In this document: positions 60,167-64,000 of the stretch, piece by piece
How positions within the stretch are numbered: the stretch's first letter is position 1
Layout of the letters: the number at the start of each line of letters is the position of its first letter
Source of the DNA: JABDEZ01 sp965276955
GTDB taxonomy: Bacteria; Bacteroidota; Bacteroidia; Chitinophagales; Chitinophagaceae
Reading direction: 5' to 3'
NCBI GenBank assembly: GCA_965276955.1
Contig: CBDIBP010000020.1
Span: forward strand, 1-64,000
Length of the DNA: 64,000 nucleotides
Translations under genes and position numbers: made by a program
The notes under the pieces: model-generated
The model's input: only the letters and a program-made list of their open reading frames with translations
Databases searched by the model: none
What the model was told of the DNA's origin: nothing

Positions 60167-60205
60167 CCCACACTGGCCTAAGTCTACCGTAGGCGACTTT
60201 AAGCC
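60167..60205. repeat. Repeat unit B (CCACACTGG plus hairpin)
   Basis: CCACACTGGCCTAAGTC is a near-copy of unit A. GGCCTAAGTC (60175-60184) pairs imperfectly with GACTTTAAGCC (60195-60205), with CTAC/GTAG pairing inside the loop. Confidence 0.5.
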
Positions 60206-60207
60206 TC

Positions 60208-60450
60208 TTAACTGCTTATTTCCCTCAAAGAAACAATGATAGCTTCCAGCAGACCCGCGTTTACAGTTACCGAAACATCAGGTGTATAATTGACCACACG
60301 GTATTCACCGGCGTCATCTTTTTCAAATACCAACTCCCTGTCATTCACAATAATAATGAATTGATATACGTAGCCCGATATGACCAGCCGTGAGCCAAAT
60401 TCCAGTTCCTCGCCTTTGTAAACTACCGGTAGTTCAAAACCCTCTTGCAT
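60208..60450 (-). CDS. Small conserved-looking protein, unknown function
   Basis: 80 residues from ATG 60450: MQEGFELPVVYKGEELEFGS, then beta-rich YVYQFIIIVNDRELVFEKDD, ending LLEAIIVSLREISS. The sequence is well formed (balanced charge, beta-strand pattern), unlike the shadow frames. It is a plausible cytoplasmic protein, but I do not recognise a family. Confidence 0.55.
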   Translation of the reverse strand: MQEGFELPVVYKGEELEFGSRLVISGYVYQFIIIVNDRELVFEKDDAGEYRVVNYTPDVSVTVNAGLLEAIIVSLREISS

Positions 60451-60714
60451 ATAGTAAAGCTATGTGTTACTTATCATTTTCTGAACCAATGTAAAATTCA
60501 GTAAACATGAGCAATAAATCCCATTCTATACAAATTCTGCTGACATCGTTTGCGTAGATATTCTTATGCTCAAATAAGTTTTGACCATATAAAAAAATTA
60601 AATTTGCGATACATGTAAGTGAGTAGCCACTCACCTTTTCTATAAATTTTACATGCACTCAATTCACAATAGCCTGTGAGCGAACAATATCCCCAAACTA
60701 ATAGCAAAACTGAA

Positions 60715-62298
60715 ATGAAACATCATAAAATTTTAATTATTCTTTGTCTGATCTTGATCACTTGTGTGCCTGTAGTTCGTGCAAATGTTTTGTTGCCAAA
60801 CATACCCACAACACAGTTCCTTATTACCAGTTACGGGGCCACCACATCAAGCACTAACAATGCCACTGCCATAAATGCTACTATCAATGCTGCAAATGCC
60901 GCCGGGGGCGGTATGGTGGTCATTCCTGCTGGTACTTTTTTAAGTGGCCCCATCACAATGAGGAGCAATGTGAACCTTTATATCTCTGCTGGTGCTACAC
61001 TGCAAATGATGCCTTACGGCAACGGTAACGGCCAGCCGGCAGGCTCTTATCCTAACAACGGCACCACTGATGCCTACACACATTTGATATACGGCAGCGG
61101 TCTCACAAACATCGAGATAAGCGGGTCTGGTACCATTGAAGGTAATGGCACCGCATGGTGGGCAGCTTACAATGCCAACAATAATATTCAGCGGCCCTAC
61201 CTGGTGCGGTTCAAGGGGTGTAATACCGTTTTAATAACAGGCATCACCTTGCAAAACTCGCCCAATGTGCACATCTGCCTGGGCCAAAGCAGCAACATGG
61301 GTGCGAACGGGACCATCTCTCATGTTACCATCACCGCACCTGCTACTTCGCCCAATACCGATGCTATAGATGTGTGGTATTGGAACGGCGTGAATATCGA
61401 TAGTTGCAACCTATCTGAGGGCGATGACAATGTAGCTATGGATAGCTACGCACAAAATGTGACCATTAAGCATTGCACATTTGGCAATGGGCACGGCACA
61501 TCGGTAGGCAGCTATGCACTGAATGTGAAAAATATTCTGGTAGATAGCTGCACCTACAACGGCACTACAAATGGCATACGGCTCAAGTCAAACCGTACAC
61601 GCGGCGGAAGGGATTCATCGTTCACATATTCCAATCTTACTATGAACAATGTACAATATCCATTCTACATCACCAGCTGGTACCCTACCGAGCCGTATCC
61701 CGCCTCAGCACAAACAGCCGTAGCGGTTACCACCAACACACCTTTCTGGAATAACATCATATGCAGGAATATAGTGATCACCAATTCTAAATATGCCGGC
61801 ATCATTTACGGGTTGCCAGAAGCACACATCAATAACATCATTTTCGATAGTGTGCAGATCAGCGCCAACACGCTGGGGCTCATCACCAATTTTGTCGATA
61901 GTTTTGCATTCAATTGTTCTTCTATTACCCTCCCAAGTGGTAAAGGGAATGCTATTTTACCCTATGCCGCTACCATCAGTGGTGTAGACATTGTTACTGG
62001 TGTATCTACTTATTGCGACACCACCTCTGCACCATCAGGGGTGCCGACCATTGTAGCTGGCGGCCCTATTGTCATTTCCCCTAATCCTGTTAACGGCGAT
62101 AACATCACCATAAAAAGCAATATAAATATCAGGAACATAGTCATCTGCAACCTGGCAGGGCAGGTACTTATACAGCAAACCGGTAACATGCAAAACGACA
62201 TGAACGTAGCGATCAGCGCCCTTCCTGCAGGTTACTACATCGTAAAGGTTTTATCGGCCGATGGAAATATCAAGGCATTGAAAATGCTAAAAGAATAG
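60715..62298 (+). CDS. Secreted GH28 (polygalacturonase-like) enzyme with T9SS domain
   Basis: 527 residues from ATG 60715 (MKHHKILIILCLILITCVPV); the earlier in-frame GTG lacks support. The right-handed beta-helix shows the GH28 catalytic set: SPNTDAID, SEGDDNVAMDS (the Asp pair), GNGHGTSVGS (His) and GIRLKSNRTRGG (the RIK-like motif). The N-terminus has the epimerase-like ITSYGATTSSTNNATAINAT start of pectin enzymes. A type A sorting domain ends it (NPVNGDNITIKSNINIRNIV). Likely a surface or secreted enzyme that hydrolyses polygalacturonate-type glycans. Confidence 0.9.
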   Translation: MKHHKILIILCLILITCVPVVRANVLLPNIPTTQFLITSYGATTSSTNNATAINATINAANAAGGGMVVIPAGTFLSGPITMRSNVNLYISAGATLQMMPYGNGNGQPAGSYPNNGTTDAYTHLIYGSGLTNIEISGSGTIEGNGTAWWAAYNANNNIQRPYLVRFKGCNTVLITGITLQNSPNVHICLGQSSNMGANGTISHVTITAPATSPNTDAIDVWYWNGVNIDSCNLSEGDDNVAMDSYAQNVTIKHCTFGNGHGTSVGSYALNVKNILVDSCTYNGTTNGIRLKSNRTRGGRDSSFTYSNLTMNNVQYPFYITSWYPTEPYPASAQTAVAVTTNTPFWNNIICRNIVITNSKYAGIIYGLPEAHINNIIFDSVQISANTLGLITNFVDSFAFNCSSITLPSGKGNAILPYAATISGVDIVTGVSTYCDTTSAPSGVPTIVAGGPIVISPNPVNGDNITIKSNINIRNIVICNLAGQVLIQQTGNMQNDMNVAISALPAGYYIVKVLSADGNIKALKMLKE

Positions 62299-62399
62299 CC
62301 CTCGCTCATTCTTCCTTAAGATATTAGGATCGATGCATTTTTTTAATAGTTTCATATTACTATGAAAATCCTTAACTTAGAAACACGATCGCACCTGCT

Positions 62400-62732
62400 A
62401 TGATAGACCACAACCTCATAACTACATCCAACAGCCTTGAAGGCTATCGCATTACCAAGCATCTGGGCGTCATCCGTGGGGTTACGGTCCGCTCCCGCAG
62501 CGTGTTCGGCAACATATTGGGTGGATTGCAATCGCTGGTAGGTGGGCAGATCAGTGCATATGTAGAGCTATGCGAGAAGACCCGCCAGGAAGCTTACGAA
62601 CTAATGATAGACCATGCCAACCAGGCAGGCGCCAACGCCATCATAGCCATGCGGTACGATGCTAATGAAGTGCTGGAGGGGATTACAGAAGTGCTGGCAT
62701 ACGGTACTGCGGTAGTAGTGGAGAAAATATAA
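62400..62732 (+). CDS. YbjQ-family (UPF0145) protein
   Basis: 110 residues: MIDHNLITTSNSLEGYRITK, LGVIRGVTVRSRSVFGNILG, then RQEAYELMIDHANQAGANAI and AVVVEKI at the end. It matches the small YbjQ/UPF0145 fold, a pentameric metal-binding-like protein of unknown function. Unusual only in being next to a membrane/surface gene group. A TAACTTAG one mismatch from the -7 consensus lies about 23 nt upstream. Confidence 0.88.
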   Translation: MIDHNLITTSNSLEGYRITKHLGVIRGVTVRSRSVFGNILGGLQSLVGGQISAYVELCEKTRQEAYELMIDHANQAGANAIIAMRYDANEVLEGITEVLAYGTAVVVEKI

Positions 62733-62737
62733 GGAGG

Positions 62738-63457
62738 TCAATCCTGCTTTATCATTGCCCCGCGTATGTACTCTTTATAGTTGGCCCTCACCCAGCTCTT
62801 TAGCTCCAGGTCACTGGCCTGCCGTGCAAAATCACTTTCCATTGGGTAGGCATATATGAATGCAGCTATACTATCTGTATCGCGCAGTGGTGTTAGTGCT
62901 ATTACCAGTTCCGGGTTATACCGGCTATCTATGAAATTCATGCGGTCCTCAGCCGCGAATTTTTTTCTAAATTTTTTAGCCTGCTTGTTCTTGCCCCTTA
63001 TTTTATCCACCGCCCAGCCTATACAGCCCACACAAGCCGGCCCCATCACCTTAGGCTTGGGTACCAGCTGTCTATGCAGCTCATGGTTGTACGTCAGTTG
63101 TTTTTCCAGGGAGTCTTGCTGGTACTTGGTCCGGGTGGTCACTACAGCTTCTTTTAGCTGGTGCAGTAAAGGCTCCATAAGTACCGACTGGTACTTGCTG
63201 CCCATTGTATAGGTCATTACACGCTGTGCGAGCCGGTAAGCAATGTGCCGGAACATCAGGGTATCGCCTGCATTAGCGTTTATCTTGTAATACCCTTCGT
63301 TATCAGATGATACAGCTTTACCATTATAGGTATTCACCACACTCACGCCTACCACCGGCTCCATAGTTTCCCTGTCCAGCACCAATCCCTCAAGGATCTG
63401 CGCTACAGCTACAGTGTGAACGAAGAGTAAAATAAGTGTGATGCCCGCCTTCAGCAT
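62738..63457 (-). CDS. Exported protein with carboxypeptidase-like regulatory domain
   Basis: 239 residues from ATG 63457 (MLKAGITLILLFVHTVAVAQ), a better signal than the longer frame. The N-terminal beta-sandwich (ILEGLVLDRETMEPVVGVSV, DNEGYYKINANAGDTLMFRH) is of the CarboxypepD-regulatory type found on TonB receptors and other exported Bacteroidota proteins. The C-terminal half has a CVGCIG motif and many Lys/Arg (RGKNKQAKKFRKKF). Converges on the YbjQ gene. No enzymatic motif. Confidence 0.75.
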   Translation of the reverse strand: MLKAGITLILLFVHTVAVAQILEGLVLDRETMEPVVGVSVVNTYNGKAVSSDNEGYYKINANAGDTLMFRHIAYRLAQRVMTYTMGSKYQSVLMEPLLHQLKEAVVTTRTKYQQDSLEKQLTYNHELHRQLVPKPKVMGPACVGCIGWAVDKIRGKNKQAKKFRKKFAAEDRMNFIDSRYNPELVIALTPLRDTDSIAAFIYAYPMESDFARQASDLELKSWVRANYKEYIRGAMIKQD

Positions 63458-63542
63458 ATCACAAGATAGCAGTAGCCAGGCCATTACATATGCATCCTTA
63501 AGTTATCGTAACAAACATTTAGCATATAAGACATAGCCAATA

Positions 63543-63950
63543 CTACCGCAATTCAGCTTGCGTCGCGGCCGTCTGACTCATGCGATGCTGCATGCGCAAG
63601 TTTGCAAGGTGCGTAGCAATAAGCCCTGCCGATGCAAAGTAAGCCAGCCAATGTATGTAATCTTCAAAAAGAATAGCCACTGTTAGCACGCCCCAAAAGA
63701 ACCAGAACAGCCTTTTAACGAGCTTAGATAGCGCATGGCCTGCCGAATGGTACACAGCAGTAAAGCTGATGATAAGAAAAAAATAGTCTATTGATCCCCA
63801 CCATGTGGGCAATACATAAGCTGTATGCCCACTCCACCACACCTTTAGTACGAAAGCCAAAGGCACTACCATACAATGCACCATGCACAATACAGCACTG
63901 GCTATGCCCAGCCGGTCAGATCCTGTATGTGTATGCTGATGTTCGCTCAT
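63543..63950 (-). CDS. MerC-domain membrane protein
   Basis: 135 residues from ATG 63950 (MSEHQHTHTGSDRLG); an in-frame TTG upstream lies inside the operator and is rejected. Four membrane helices are likely, with the metal pair in VLCMVHCMVVPLAF (Cys22, Cys26). The His-rich N-terminus (EHQHTH) and the Cys pair fit MerC-type heavy-metal transport proteins. In Bacteroidota, MerC-domain genes are often next to Fur-family regulator genes; the boxes just upstream agree. Substrate could be mercury, zinc or another thiophilic metal. Confidence 0.8.
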   Translation of the reverse strand: MSEHQHTHTGSDRLGIASAVLCMVHCMVVPLAFVLKVWWSGHTAYVLPTWWGSIDYFFLIISFTAVYHSAGHALSKLVKRLFWFFWGVLTVAILFEDYIHWLAYFASAGLIATHLANLRMQHRMSQTAATQAELR

Positions 63951-63957
63951 TTCTTTA

Positions 63958-63972
63958 TGCAACTGAGTTGCA
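63958..63972. promoter_or_regulatory. Fur/Zur-type box TGCAACTGAGTTGCA
   Basis: A perfect 7-1-7 inverted repeat, the spacing of Fur-family operators. It overlaps the start region of the minus-strand promoter 8-22 nt before the MerC ATG. Confidence 0.55.
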
Positions 63973-63978
63973 AATATA
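63971..63978 (-). promoter_or_regulatory. -7 element TATATTTG before merC-like
   Basis: On the minus strand TATATTTG ends 20 nt before the ATG and overlaps the Fur-type box, so a bound repressor would block transcription. Confidence 0.5.
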
Positions 63979-63985
63979 CCACAAA

Positions 63986-64000
63986 TGCAACAACATTGCA
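63986..64000. promoter_or_regulatory. Second Fur/Zur-type half-matching box
   Basis: TGCAACAACATTGCA keeps the outer TGCAA..TTGCA arms of the first box (5 of 7 pairs). It lies about 28 bp upstream, near the -33 position. The window ends here. Confidence 0.4.

Larger units (their letters stand above)
59452..60207. other. Gene-poor 0.75-kb stretch with repeats
   Basis: Apart from one doubtful 80-codon frame (59669-59911), it holds a REP-like hairpin (59481-59515) and two related hairpin units at 60076-60107 and 60167-60205. Base use looks unlike the neighbouring genes. Possibly a decayed or mobile-repeat region. Confidence 0.5.

Noticed and set aside
1..64000. tRNA, rRNA, CRISPR, prophage or transposase genes
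   Set aside because: Read for conserved tRNA arms, rRNA tracts, regular repeats and integrase or transposase motifs; none seen by eye, though a tRNA scan should confirm.

Overview
The window is chromosomal DNA from a member of the Bacteroidota, most likely a Chitinophagaceae-like lineage. Five encoded proteins end in type IX secretion (T9SS) sorting domains. Start codons are commonly preceded by the Bacteroidota -7 promoter element TAnnTTTG instead of a Shine-Dalgarno sequence. Many families are typical of the phylum: DUF1573, DUF4294, DUF6600, LptE-like and choice-of-anchor J proteins. I see no rRNA, tRNA, CRISPR array, insertion sequence or prophage.

Region 1-6.6 kb is damaged. It holds a recognisable envelope/secretion cluster (3' tail of miaB, a sigma-54 activator, lptE, a helical-repeat protein, secG, mltG) and, on the minus strand, a KAS III-like gene fused to a truncated UPF0489-like gene. 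Nearly every gene here except lptE carries one or more 1-nt indels, mostly in homopolymers, whereas genes from 6.9 kb onward are open. Poor consensus quality plus a possible misjoin near 5690 is the simplest explanation; real decay is the alternative.

6.9-24 kb: a hybrid histidine kinase, a Spy-like periplasmic protein, infC and thrS, a lipoprotein, an orphan histidine kinase, a candidate small RNA, an LLM flavin oxidoreductase, an FKBP isomerase, two T9SS cargo proteins, an M20 peptidase, cmk and a coiled-coil periplasmic protein. 24.7-35 kb: uvrA, two single-domain response regulators, small membrane and lipoprotein genes, DUF4294 and dnaG, then a Crp/Fnr-type regulator divergent from an SDR gene. 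36-43 kb: a gliding/type B-sorted PKD protein, ruvX, def, an ECF sigma/anti-sigma pair, a YkgJ protein and parAB. 43-56 kb: a 1583-residue Ig-repeat T9SS protein, a PLP aminotransferase, three tandem DUF1573 proteins, and a GT9 / YrdC-Sua5 / CCA-transferase / class III aminotransferase run. 56-64 kb: UDP-glucose dehydrogenase plus UDP-glucuronate decarboxylase (a two-gene route to UDP-xylose), small secreted proteins, a repeat-bearing gene-poor gap, a secreted GH28 enzyme, a YbjQ protein, and a MerC-type membrane protein under apparent Fur/Zur-type operators.

Transcription units are short and are often separated by perfect hairpin terminators. For several housekeeping genes (cmk, dnaG, cca, a GT9 gene, an aminotransferase, a histidine kinase, lptE) the TAnnTTTG box lies only 4-8 nt before the start codon, which predicts leaderless mRNAs and corrects several start codons. 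I found no obviously new defence or biosynthetic system. The strongest leads are the leaderless promoter architecture, the small RNA candidate at about 15.65-15.74 kb, the double Fur-type box before merC-like, and the KAS III/UPF0489 junction.
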